Shown here: piece after piece, positions 36,401-49,399 of the stretch | Position numbering within the stretch: the stretch's first letter is position 1 | Layout: the number at the start of each line of letters is the position of its first letter | NCBI GenBank assembly: GCA_029961685.1 | Contig: JARWKL010000002.1 | Location: forward strand, 22,784,908 to 22,848,907 | Length of the DNA stretch: 64,000 bases | Direction of reading: 5' to 3' | Origin: Aristolochia californica | Taxonomy: Eukaryota; Streptophyta; Magnoliopsida; Piperales; Aristolochiaceae | The notes under the pieces: model-generated | Seen by the model: only the letters and a program-made list of their open reading frames with translations | Told to the model about the DNA's origin: nothing | Databases searched by the model: none | Translations under genes and position numbers: made by a program

Positions 36401-39400
36401 AGGTCACTTGCATCGTCAACATATTTCTGCCATACATATCCACCACATTTAAAATAGGTTAGGATCAGTTAAAAGTCTCTTTCCTATAAAATTCCACCAA
36501 GCTATTAGGGGGTTGTACTAGTGGAATTTTCCAAACATGGATAACAAAACTTTTGAGTTCATTTTTAGTGCGTTAAATAATTTTCTTCATTTACATTTAT
36601 TTTTAAATTTTTTGCATACATTAACTCTTAAATTTTCATTTTGTTGCGATCTATTTGCATTATATCTTTTTTTGTTTTCGAGAACAATGGGAGAGTGAAA
36701 ACTCAAGTTTCGATTTGAAAAAAATTGAACATGCAAAATGGAAATGCACAAATGCTAAGAGAAATAATTCCAAAAAGTATCTGTGATTTTTAAGGATTGG
36801 CAAAAAGTGGGTTGTTTGGCTTTGGTAAATATCCAACCACACGTTAACTTGAGATTTTAATTTTTTCTACTCCTTGAAATTTTTTTATCATTAGGTCACT
36901 TGCATCCTCAACATGTTACTAGTATGCATATACACCACATTTAAAACGTGTTAGGATCAGTTAGAAGTCTCTTTCCTATAAAATTCCACCAAGCTATTAG
37001 GGGGTTGTACTAGTGGAATTTCCCTAACATACATAACAAAACTTTGGAGTTCATTTTTAGTACGTGAAATAATTTTCTTCACTTACATTTATTATAGTTT
37101 TCAAATTTATTTGCCTACATGAACTCTAAAACTTTCATTTTGTTACGATCTATTTGCCTTATATCTTTTTTGTTTACGAGAAAAATGAGAGAGTGAAAAC
37201 TCAAGTTTGGATCTGAAAAAAATTTGAACATTCAAAATAGAACTGCACAAATGCTGAGAGAGATAATTCCAAAAAGTATGTGTGATTTTTAAGTATAGGC
37301 AAAAAGTGGGTTGTTTGGCTCTGGAAAATATCCAACCACACGTTAACTTGAGAATTTAGTTTTTTCTACTCCGTGAAATTTTTGGATCATTAGGTCACTT
37401 GATTCCTCAACATATTTCTGGCATACATATCCACCACATTTAAAACAGGTTAGGATCAGTTAGAAGTCTCTATAAAATTCCACCAAGCTATTAGGGGTTT
37501 CTACTAGTGGAATTTTCCAAACATGGATAATAAAACTTTTGAGTTCATTTTTAGTGCGTTAAATAATTTTCTTCACTTATTTTTTTAAATTTATTTGCGT
37601 ACATTAACTCTAAAATTTTCATATTGTTGCGATCTAATTGCCTTCTATCTTTTTTTATTTTCGAGAAAAATGGGAGAGTGAAAACTCAAGTTTGGATCTA
37701 AAAAAAAGTTGAACATGCAAAATGGAAATGCACAAATGCTGAGAGAGATATTTCCAAAAAGTATCTGTGATTTTTAAGGAATGGCAAAAAGTGGGTTGTT
37801 TGGCTCTGGTAAATATCCAACTGATCGTTAACTAGACATTTTAATTTTTTCTACTCCATGAAATTTTTGGATCATTAGGTATCTTGCATCCTCAACATAT
37901 TTCTAGCATTCATATCCACCACATTTAAAACATGTTAGGATCAGTTAGTAATCTCTTTCCTATAAAATTCCACAGAGCTATTAGGGGGTTTTACTAGTGG
38001 AATTTCTCTAACATGGATAACAAAACTTTGGAGTTCATTTTTAGTGTGTGAAATAATTTTCTTCACTTACAATTATTATAGTTTTCAAATTTTTTTGCAT
38101 ACATGAACTCTAAAATTTTCATTTTGTTGCGATCTATTTGCCTTATATCGTTTTTGTTTAAGAGAAAATTGGGAGAGTGAAAACTGAAGGTTGGACCTGA
38201 AAAAAAAAAATTAAACATCCAAAATGGAAATGCACAAATGTTGAGAGAGATAATTCCAAAAAGTTTCTGTGATTTTTAAGGATAGGCAAAAAGAGGCTTG
38301 TTTGGCTCTGGTAAATATCCAACCACATGTTAACTTGAGAATTTAATTATTTCTACTCATTGAAATTTTTGGATCATTAGGTCACTTGCATCCTCAACAT
38401 CATTCTGGCTTTGCTTATCCACCACATTAACAACATGTAAGGATCAGTTAGAAGTTTCTTTCCTTTTTAATTCCACCAAGTTAATTATAGGGTTGTACTA
38501 GTGGAATTTCCTTAACTTGGATAAAAAAACTTTGGAGTTCATTTTTAGTGCGTGAAATAATTTTCTTCACTTACATTTATTATAATTTTCAAATTTTTTT
38601 GCGTACATGAACTCTAAAATTTTCATTTTGTTACGATCTATTTACCTTTTATCTTTTTTGTTTACGAGAAAAATGGGAGAGTGAAAACTCAAGTTTGGAT
38701 GTGAAAAAAAATTTGACATTCCAAAATGGAAATGCAAAAATGATGAGAGAGATAATTCCAAAATGTATCTGTGATTTTTAGGGATAGGTAAAAAGTGGGT
38801 TGTTTAGCTCTGGTAAATATCCAACCACACGTTAACTTGAGAATTTAATTTTTTCTACTCCTTCAAATTTTTGGATCATTAGGTAACTTGCACCCTCAAC
38901 ATGTTTCTGGCATGCATATCCACCACATTTAAAACATATTAGGATCAATTAGAAGTCTCTTTCCTATAAAATTCCACCAAGCTATTAGGGGTTGTACTTG
39001 TGGAATTTCCCAAACATGGTTAACAAAGCTTTGGGGTTCATTTTTAGTGCGTGAAATAATTTTTTTTACTTACATTTATTATAAATTGTTTTGCATACAT
39101 GAACTCTAAAATTTGTATTTTTTTGCATTCTATTTGCGTTATATCTTTTTCGTTTACGAGAAAAATGGGAGAGTGAAAACACAAGTTTGGATATGAAAAA
39201 AATTTTGAATATCCAAAATGCAAATGCAGAAATGCTGAGAGAAATAATTCCATAAAGTATTTGTGATTTTTAAAGTTAGGCAAAAAGTGGGTTGTTTGGC
39301 TCTGGTAAATATCCAACCACTTGAGAATTTGATTTTTTCTACTCCTTGAAATTTTTGGATCATTAGGTCACTTGCATCCTCAACTTGTTTCTAGCTTGCA

Positions 39401-42280
39401 TATCCACCACATTGAAACATGTTAGGATCAGTTAGAAGTCAGTTTCCTATAAAATTCCACGAAGCTATTAGGGGGTGTACTAGCTGAATTTCCCATTCAT
39501 CGATAACAAAAGTTTGGAGTACATTTTTAGTGTGTGAAATAATTTTCTTCACTGGCATTTATTTAAATTTTTTATACAAACATAAACTATAAAATTTTCA
39601 TTTTGTTTCAATTTATTTTCCTTATATCTTTTTTGTTTAAGAGAAAAATGGGAGAGTGAAAACTCAAGTTTGGATCTGAAAAAAAATTTGAACATCCAAA
39701 ATGGAACAGTACAAATGTTGAGAGAGATAATTCTGAAAAGTATAAGTGATTTTTAGGGATAGGGAAAAAGTGGGTTGTTTGGCTCAGGAAAATATCCAAC
39801 TACACGTTAACTTGAGAATTTAATTTTTTCTACTCGTTGAAATTTTTGGATCAATAGGTCACTTGCATCCTCAACATATTTCTGGCATACATATCCACCA
39901 CATTTATAACAGGTTAGGATCAGTTAGAAGTCTCTTTCGTATAAAATTCCACCAAGCTATTAGGGGGTTTGTACTAGTGGAATTTCCCAAACATGGATAT
40001 CAAAACTTTTGAGTTCATTTTTAATGCGTGAAATAATTTTCATCCCTTACATTTATTTTTTATGTTTTTTGCATACATGAACTCTAAAATTTCCATTTTG
40101 TTGCTATCTATTTGCCTTATCTCTTTTTTTGTTTTCGAGAAAAATGGGAGAGTGAAAACTAGAGTTTGGATCTGAAAAAAATTGAACATCCAAAATGGAA
40201 ATGCAACAATGGTGAGAGAGATAATTCCAAAAAGTATATATGATTTTTAAGGATAGGCAAAAAGTGGGTTGTTTTGCTCTAGTATATCCAACCACACGTT
40301 AACTTGAGAATTTAATTTTTTCTACTCCTTGAAATTTTTGGTTCATTAGGTCACTTGCACCCTCAACATGTTTCTGGCATGCATATCCTCCACATTCAAA
40401 ACATGTTAGGATCAGTTAGAAGTCTCTTTCCTATAAAATTCCACCAACCTATTAGGGCGTTGTACTAATGGAATTTTTCAAACATGGATAACAAAACTTC
40501 AGAGTTGATTTTTAGTGCGTAAAATAATTTTCTTCACTTTCATTTATTATAATTTTTTTTGCATACATGAACTCTAAAATTTTCATTTTGTTGCGATCTA
40601 TTTGTCTTATATCATTTTTGTTTACGAGAAAAATGGGAGAGTTAAAACTCAAGTTTGTATCTGAAAAAAAATTTGAACATCCAAAATTGAAATGCACAAA
40701 TGCTGAAAAGGATAATTCCAAAAAGTATCTGTGATTTTTAAGGATAGGCAAAAAGTGGGTTATTTGACTCTGGTAAATCTCCAACCACACATTAACTTTA
40801 GAATTTAATTTTTCTACTCCTTCGAATTTTTGGATCATTAGGTAATTTGCACCCTCAACATGTTTCTGGAAAGCATATCCACCATATTTAAAACATGTTA
40901 GGATCAGTTAGAAGTCTCTTTCCTATAAAATTCCACCAAGCTATTAGGGTGTTGTACTAGTGGAATTTCCAAAAAATGGATAACAAAACATTGGAGTTCA
41001 TTTTTAGTGCGAGAAATAATTTTCTTCACTTACACTTATTATAAATATTTTTGCATACTTCAACTCTAAAATTTTCATTTTTTTGCGATCTATTTGCCTT
41101 ATAACGTTTTTGTTTACGAGAAAAATGGGAATGTGAAAACTCAAGTTTGGATCTGAAAACAAATTTGAGCATCCAAAATGGAAATGCACCAATGCTGAGA
41201 GACATAATTCCTAAAAGTATCTGTGATTTTTAAGGATAGGCAAAAAGTGGGTTGTTTGGCTCTGGTAAATATCCCACCACAAGTTTACTTGAGAATTTAA
41301 TTTTTTCTACTCGTTGAAATTTTTGGATCATTAGGTTACAAGCATCCTCAAGATGTTTCTGGCATGCATATCCACCACATTTAAAACAAGTTAGGATCAG
41401 TTAGAAGTCTCTTTCCTATAAAATTTCACCAAGCTATTAGTGGGTTGTACTAGTGGAATTTCCCAAACATGGATAACAAAACATCGGAGTTCATTTTCAG
41501 TGCGTCAAGTAATTTTCTTCACTTACATTCATTTTTAATTTTTTTGCATACATGAACTCTAAAATTTCATTTTGTTGCGATCTATTTGCCTTATACCTTT
41601 TTCTATTTACGAATGGGAGAGTGAAAACACATGTTTGGTTATGAAAAAAATTTGAACATCCAAAATGGAACTGCACAAATGCTGAGAGAGATAATTCCGA
41701 AAAGTATCAGTGATTTTTAGGGATAGGCAAAAGTTGGTTGTTTTGCTCTGGAAAATATCCAACCACACGGTAACTTGAGAATTTAATTTTTTCTACTCGT
41801 AGAAATTTTTGGATCATTAGGTCACTTGCATCCTCAACCTATTTCTGGCATACATTTCTACCACATTTAAAACAGGTTAGGATCAGTTAGAAGACTCTTT
41901 CCTATAAAATTACACCAAGCAATTAGGGGGTTGTACTAGTGGAATTTCCCAAACATGGATATCAAAACTTTTGAGTTCATTTTTATTGCGTGAAATAATT
42001 TTCTTCACTTACATTTATTTTTTATTTTTTTGCATACATGAACTCTAAAATTTCCATTTTGTTGCTATCTATTTGCCTTATATCTTTTTTTGTTTTCGAG
42101 AAAAATGGGAGAGTGAAAGCTCAAGTTTGGATCTGAAAAAATTTGAACATCCAAAATGGAAATGCACAAATGGTGACAGAGATAATTCCAAAAAGTATAT
42201 ATGATTTTTAAGGATAGGCTAAAAGTAGGTTGTTTTGCTCTGGTATATCCAACCACACGTTAACTTGAGAATTTAATTTT
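33440..42280 (+). repeat. Segmental duplication within the array, copy B
   Basis: This block repeats the marker series of 22.6-32.4 kb in order and orientation, with about two monomers missing near 37.3 kb, where the series jumps from the match of 26.4 kb to the match of 27.4 kb. The 15-base-short form TTAGGGGTTCCCAAACATGG occurs here at about 35053 and 36023, and in copy A at about 24233 and 25203. The two copies differ by scattered substitutions, so the event is not the newest in the array. Confidence 0.8.
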
Positions 42281-44000
42281 TTCTACTCCTTGAAATTTTT
42301 GGATCATTAGGTCACTTGCATCCTCAACATGTTTCTGGCAAGCATATCCTCAACATTTAAAACATGTTAGGATCAATTAGAAGTCTCTTTCCTATAAAAT
42401 TCCACCAAGCTATTAGGGGGTTGTACTAATGGAATTTTCCAAACATGGATAACAAAACTTTAGAGTTGATTTTTAGTGCGTGAAATAATTTTCTTGACTT
42501 TCATTTATTACAATTTATTTTGCATACATGAACTCTAAAATTTTCATTTTGTTGCGATCTATTTGGCTTATATCATTTTTGTTTACGAGAAAAATGGGAG
42601 AGTTAAAACACAAGTTTGGATCTGAAAAAAAATTTGAACATCCAAAATGGAAATGCACAAATGCTGAAAAAGATAATTCCAAAAAGTATCTGTGATTTTT
42701 AAGGATAGGCAAAAAGTGGGTTAGTTTGCTCTGGTAAATCTCCAACCACACATTAACTTTAGAATTTAATTTTTTCTACTCCTTCGAATTTTTGGATCAT
42801 TAGGTAACTTGCACCCTCAACATGTTTCTGGCAAGCATATCCACCATATTTAAAACATGTTAGGATCAGTTACAAGTCTCTTTACTATAAAATTCCACCA
42901 AGCTATTAGGGTGTTGTACTAGTGGAATTTCCCAAACATAGATAACAAAACATTGGAGTTCATTTTTAGTGCGAGAAATAATTTTCTTCACTTACATTTA
43001 TTATATATTTTTTTGCATACTTCAACTCTAAAATTTTCATTTTGTTGCGATCTATTTGCCTTATATCTTTTTTGTTTACGAGAAAAATGGGAATGTGAAA
43101 ACTCAAGTTTGGATCTGAAAAAAAATTTGAGCATCCAAAATGGAAACCTACAAATGTTGAGAGACATAATTCCTAAAAGTATCTGTGATTTTTAAGGATA
43201 GGCAAAAGTGGGTTGTTTGGCTCTGGTAAATATCCAACCACAAGTTAACTTGACAATTTAATTTTTTCTACTCCTCAAATTTTTGGATCATTAGGTCACT
43301 TGCATCCTCAATATGTTTCTGGCATGCATATCCACCACATTTAAAACAAGTTAGGATCAGTTAGAAGTCTGTTTCCTATAAAATTCCACCAAGCTATTAG
43401 TGGGTTGTACTAGTGGAATTTCCCAAACATGGATAACAAAACATTGGAGTTCATTTTCGGTGCGTCAAGTAATTTTCTTCACTTACATTTATTTTTAATT
43501 TTGTTGCATACATGAACTCTAAAATTTTCATTTTGTTGTGATCTATTTGCCTTATACCTTTTTATATTTATGAATGGGAGAGTGAAAACTCAAGTTTGGC
43601 TATGAAAAAAAATTTCAACATCCAAAATGGAAATGCACAAATGCTGAGAGAGATAATTCCAAAAAGTATCTTCAATTTTAAAGTATAGGCAGAAAGTGGG
43701 TTGTTTGGCTCTGGTAAATATCCAACCACACATTAACTTGAGAATTTAAATTTTTCTACACCTAGAAATTTTTGGATCGTTCGGTCACTTGCATCCTCAA
43801 CATGTTTCTGGCATCCATATTCACCACATTTAAAACATGTTAGGATCAGTTAGAAGTCTCTTTCCTATAAAATTCCACCATGCTATAAGGGGTTGTACTA
43901 GTGGAATTTCCAAAACATGGATAACAAAACTTTGGAGCTCATTTTTAGTGCGTGAAATAATTTTCTTCACTTACATTTACTATAGTTTTCAAATTTTTTT
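40100..44000 (+). repeat. Four-monomer higher-order repeat, two tandem copies (~1.96 kb each)
   Basis: Markers repeat at a step of about 1961-1965 bases. The truncated GGTATATCCAACCAC form is near 40279 and 42243. TTTGAGCATCC with GACATAATTCCTAAAAGT is near 41165 and 43130. The short form with TTTACGAATGGGAGAG or TTTATGAATGGGAGAG is near 41606 and 43568. The same four-unit order also appears at 30.26-32.4 kb in copy A, so this is an established higher-order unit and not a single accident. Confidence 0.8.
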
Positions 44001-45664
44001 GCATACATGAACTCTAAAATTTTCATTTTGCTGTGATCAATTTGCCTTGCATCTTTTTTGTTTACGAAAAAAATGGGAGAGTGAAAACTAAAGTTTGGAT
44101 CTGAAAAAAAATTGAAGATCCAAAATGGAAATGCACAAATGCTGAGAGAGATAATTCCAAAAAGTATCTGTGATTTTTAAGGGTAGGAAAAAAATGGGTT
44201 GTTAGGCTTTGGTTAATATCCAACCACTCGTTAACTTGAGAATTTAATTTTTTTTACTCCTTGAAATTTTGGGACCATTAGGTCACTTGCATCCGCAATG
44301 TATTTCTGGCATGCATATCCACCACATTTAAAACATGTTAGGATCAGTTAGAAGTCTCTTTCCTATAAAATTCCACCAAGTTATTAGGGTTTGTACTAGT
44401 GGAATTTCCCGAACATGGATAACAAAACTTTGGAGTTCATTTTTAGTGCGTGAAATAATTTTCTTCAAATACATTTATTATATTTTTAATTTTTTTTTGC
44501 ATACATGAACTCTAAAATTTTCATTTTTTTGTGATATATTTTCTTTATATCTTTTTGGTTCAAGAGAAAAATTAGAGAGTGAAAACTTTAGTTTGGATCT
44601 GAAAAAACATTTCAACATCAAAATGGAAATGCACAAATGCTGAGAGATGTAATTCCAAAAAGTATCTGTGATTTTTAAGGATAGTCAAAAATTGTGTTGT
44701 TTGGCTCTGGTAAATATTAAACCAACGTGAGTATTTAATTTTTTCTATCCTTGAAATTTTTGGATCATTAGGTCACTTGCATCCTCAACATGTTTCGGGT
44801 ATGCATATCCACCACATTTAAAACATGTTAGGATCAGTTAGAAGTCTCTTTCCTATAAAATTCCACCAAACTATTAGGGGGTTGTACTAGTGGAATTTCC
44901 CAAACCAAGGATAACAAAACTTTGGAGTTCATTTTTAGTGCATGAAATAATTTTCTTCACTTACATTTATTATAGTTTTCAAATTTTTTTGCATACGTGA
45001 ACTCTAAAATTTTCATTTTGTTGTGATCTTTTGCCTTACATCTTTTTAGTTTACGAGAAAAATGGGAGAGTGAAAACATAAATTTGGATCTAAAAAAAAA
45101 TTTGAACAACCAAAATGGAAATTTACAAATGCTGAGAGAGATAATTCCAAAAAGTATCTGTGATTTTTAAGGATGGGCAAAAAGTGGGTTGTTTGGCTCT
45201 GGTAAATATCCAACCGCACGTTAACTTGAGAATTTAATTTTTTCTACTCCTTGAAATTTTTGGATCATTAGGTCACTTGCATCCTCAACATATTTCTGGC
45301 ATGCATATCCCCCACATTTAAAACAAGTTAGGATTAGCTAGAAGTCTCTTTCCTATAAAATTCCACCAAGCTATGAGGGGTTGTACTAGTAGAATTTCCA
45401 AAACATGGATAACAAAACTTTGGAGTTCATTTTTAGTGCGTGAAATAATTTTCTTCACTTACATTTATTATAGTTTTGAAATATTTTTGCAAACATGAAC
45501 TCTAAAATTTTCATATTGTTGCGATCTATTTGCCTTATATCTTTTTTGTTACAAGAAAAAATGGGAGAGTGAAAACTCAAATTTGGATCTGAAAAAAAGT
45601 TTGAACATCCAAAATGGAAAAGCACAAATGCTGCGAGAGATAATTCCAAAAAGTATCTGTGATT
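44000..45664 (+). repeat. Last arm 1 units before the inversion
   Basis: About three and a half ordinary units in arm 1 orientation, with more indels than average: AAACCAACGTGAGTATTTAAT at about 44709 lacks several bases, and TGTGATCTTTTGCC near 45023 lacks some. They have the arm 1 form of the CTATTAGGGG block and not the arm 2 insertion. No gene is seen. Confidence 0.7.
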
Positions 45665-45671
45665 TTTTAAG
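45665..45671. other. Orientation switch point of the satellite array
   Basis: The left flank is the arm 1 block ending CTGTGATTTTT...AAG, and the right flank is the arm 2 block TTTTAAGTGTGGTGGA. Both normal contexts share TTTTAAG, so the junction is placed within this 7-base string. The two halves are at different monomer phases, so there is no perfect palindrome at the centre. Confidence 0.85.
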
Positions 45672-48600
45672 TGTGGTGGAGATGCATGCCACAAACATGT
45701 TGAGGATGCAAGTGACCGAATGACCCTTAAATTTCAAGGAGTAGAAAAAATTAAATTCTAAAGTTAATGTGTAGTTGGATATTTAATTGGAGGCAAACAA
45801 CCTACTTTTTGCCTATTCTTAAAAATCATAGATACTTTTTAGAATTATCTCTCTCAGCATTTGTACATTTCCATTTTGGATGTTCAAATTTTCTTTCAGA
45901 TCCAAACTTGAGTTTTCAATCTCCCTTTTTCTCGTAAACAAAAAAGATAAAAGGCAAAATAGATCGCAATAAAATGAAAATTTTAGAGTTCATATGTGCA
46001 AAAATTTTTGAAAACTATAATAATTGTAATTGAAGAAAATTATTTCACTCACTAAAAATGAACTCCAAAGTTTTGTTATCCATGTTTGGGAAATTCCACT
46101 AGTACAACCCCCTAATAATAGCTCAGTGGGATTTTATTGGAAAGAGACTTCTAACTGATCCCAACATGTTTTAAGTGTGGTATATGCATGCCATAAACAT
46201 GTTGAGAATGCAAGTCACCTAATGATCCAAAAATTTCAAGGAGTAGAAAAAATTAAATTCTCAAGTTAACGTGTGGTAGGATATTTCAACGGAGCCAAAC
46301 ATCCCACTTTTTGTCTATCCTTTAAAATCATAGATACTTTTTCAAATTATCTCTCTCAATATCTGTGCAATTCCATTATGGAGGTTCAAATTTTTTTTTG
46401 GATCCAAACTTGAGTTTTCACTCTCCCTTTTTTCTCGTAAACAAAAAAGATACAAGGCAAAATAGGTTGCAACAAAATGAAAATTATAGAGTTCATGTGT
46501 GCAAACAAATTTGAAAACTATAATCAATGTAAGTGAAGAACATTATTTCACGCACTAAAACTGAACTCCAAAGCTTGGTTATCCATATTTGGAAAATTCC
46601 ACTAGTACAACCCCCTAATAATAGTTTGGTGGGATTATATAGGAAAGAGACTTCTAACTGATCCTAAAATGTTTTAAGTGTGGTGGATATGCCAGCCACA
46701 AACATGTTGAGGATGCAGGTGACCTAATGATCCAAAAATTTCAAGGAGTAGAAAAAATTAAATTCTCAAGTTAACGTTTGGTTGGATATTTCACCAGAGC
46801 CAAACAACCCACTTTTTGTCTATCCTTAAAAATCACAGATACTTTTTGGAATTTTCTCTCTTAACATTTCTGCATCTCAATTTTGGATGTTCAAATTTTC
46901 TTTGAGATCCAAACTTTAGTTTTCAATCTCCCATTTTTCTCGTAAACAAAAAAGATATAAGGCAAAAAAGATGGCAACAAAATGAAAATTTTAGAGTTCA
47001 TGTGTGCAAAAAAATTTGAAAACTTTAATAAATGTAAGTGACGAAAATTATTTCACGCACCAAAACTGAACTCCAAAATTTTGTTACCCATGTTTGGGAA
47101 ATTCCACTAGTACAACCCCCTAATAATAGCTTGGTGGAATTTTATTGGAAAGAGACTTCTAACTGATCCTAACATGTTTTAAGTGTGGTGGATATGCATG
47201 CCACAAACATGTTCAGGATGCAAGTGACCTATTCATCCAAAAATTTCGAATAGAACAAATTAAATTCTCAAGTTAACGTGTGGTTGGATATTTTACTAGA
47301 GCCAAATAACCAACTTTTTACCTATCCTTAAAATTCACAAATACTTTTTAGAATTATCTCTCTCAGCATTTGTGCATTTCAATTTTGGATGTTCAAATTT
47401 TTTTCAGATCCAAACTTGATTTTTTACTCTCCCTTTTTTCTCGTTAACGAAAAAGATATAAGGCAAATAGATCGTAACAAAATGAAAATTTAAGAGTTCA
47501 TGTTTGAAAAAAAATTTGAAAACTATAAAAAATGTAAGTGACGAAAATTATTTCACGCACCAAAAATGAACTCCAAAGTTTTGTTACCCATGTTTGGGAA
47601 ATTCCACTAGTACAACCCCCTAATAATAGCTTGGTGGAATTTTATTGGAAAGAGACTTCTAACTGATCCTAACATGTTTTAAGTGTGGTGGATATTCATG
47701 CCACAAACATGCTCAGGAAGCAAGTGACCTATTGATCCAAAAATTTCGAGTAGAACAAATTAAATTCTCAAGTTAACGTGTGGTTGGATATTTCACCAAA
47801 GCCAAACAACCCACTTTTTGCCTATCCTTAAAAATCACAATTACTTTTTGGAATTATCTCTCTCAGCATTTGTGCATTTCCATTTTGGATGTTCAAATTT
47901 TTTTTCAGATCCAAACTTGAGTTTTCAATCTTCCATTTTTCTCGTAAACAAAAAAGATATAAGGCAAAATAGATCTCAACAAAATGAAAATTTTGGAGTA
48001 CGTGTGTGCAAAAAAAATTGAAAACTATAATAAATGTAAGTGAAGAAAATTATTTCACGCACTAAAAATGAACTCCAAAGTTTTGTTATCCAAGTTTGGG
48101 AAATTCCTTTAGTACATCCCCCAATTAATAGCTTGGTGGAATTTTATAGGAAAGAGACTTCTAACTGATCCTAACATTTTTTAAGTGTGTGGATATGCAT
48201 GCCAAAAACATGTTGAGGAAGCAAGTGACCTAATGATCCAGAAATTTCTAGTAGAAAAAAATTCTAAAGTTAACGTCTGGTTGGGTATTTTACTAGAGCC
48301 AAACAACCCAATTTTTTCTTATCCTTAAAAATCACAGATACTTTTTGGAATTATCTCTCTCAGCATTTGTTCATTTCCATTTTGGATGTTCAAATTTTTT
48401 TTCTGATCCAAACTTGAGTTTTCACTCTCCCTTTTTTCTCGTAAACAAAAAAGATATAAGTCAAATAGATCGCAACAAAATGAAAATTTTAGAGTTAATG
48501 TGTGCAAAAAAATTTGAAAACTATAATAAATTTAAGAGTAGAAAATTATTTAACGCACTAAAAATGAACTCCAAAGTTTTGTTATCCATGTTAGGGAAAT

Positions 48601-49399
48601 TCCACTAGTACAACTCCCTAATAATAGCTTGGTGGGATTTTATAGGAAATAGACTTCTAACTGATCCTAACATGTTTTAAGTGTGGTGGATATGCATGCC
48701 ACAAACATGTTGAGGATGCAAGTGACCTAATGATCTAAAAATTTCAAGGAGTAGAAAAAATTAAATTCTCAAGCGAACGTGTGGGTTGGATATTTCACCA
48801 GAGCAAAACAACCCACTTTTTGCCTATCCTTAAAAATGACAGATACTTTTTGGAATAATCTCTCTCAGCATTTGTGCATTTCCATTTTGGATGTTCAAAT
48901 TTTCTTTCAGACCCAAACTTGAGTTTTCAATGTTCCATTTTTCTCGTAAACAAAAAAGATATAAGGTAAAATAGATCACAACAAAATGAAAATTTTAGAG
49001 TTCATGTGCAAAAAAATTTTAAAACTATAATAAATGTAAGTGAAGAAAATTTTTTCACGCACTAAAATTGAACTCCAAAGTTTTGTTATCCATGTTTGGG
49101 AAATTCCACTAGTACAACCCCCTAATAATAGCTTGGTGGGATTTTATAGGAAAGAGACTTCTAATTGATCCTAACATGTTTTAAGTGTGGTGGATATGCA
49201 TGCCACAAACATGTTGAGAATGCAAGTGAGCTAATAATCCATAAATTTCGACTAGAAAAAATTAAATTCTCTAGTTAACATGTGGTTGGATATTTTACCA
49301 GAGCCAAACAACCCACTTTTTGCCTATCCTTAGAAATCACAGATACTTTTTGGAATTGTATCTCTCAGCATTTGTGCATTTCCATTTTGGATGTTCAAA

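Larger units (their letters stand above)
2771..45668 (+). repeat. Satellite array, arm 1: about 87 head-to-tail copies of a ~490-500-bp monomer
   Basis: The same blocks recur at a step of about 490-500 bp all the way through. Landmarks in order within one unit are AACATGTTTCTGGCATGCAT, ACATTTAAAACATGTTAGGA, a CTCTTTCCTATAAAATTCCA block, GTACTAGTGGAATTTCCC, CATACATGAACTCTAAAA, TTTGCCTTATATC, GGGAGAGTGAAAACTCAAG, a run of A's then TTTGAACATCC, GATAATTCCAAAAAGTATC, GTGGGTTGTTTGGCTC and ATCCAACCACACGTTAACTT. Each unit is strongly AT-rich with several A and T runs. Copies differ by scattered substitutions and by small indels, often in homopolymers. The array starts mid-monomer at the LTR end. No gene, RNA gene or transposon insertion is visible inside. 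Chromosomal role (centromeric, pericentromeric, subtelomeric) cannot be told from sequence alone. Copy number is estimated from spacing and not counted base by base. Confidence 0.97.

Noticed and set aside
45600..45740. A hairpin or cruciform centre at the inversion
   Set aside because: The two sides meet at different monomer phases, so there is no perfect local palindrome.
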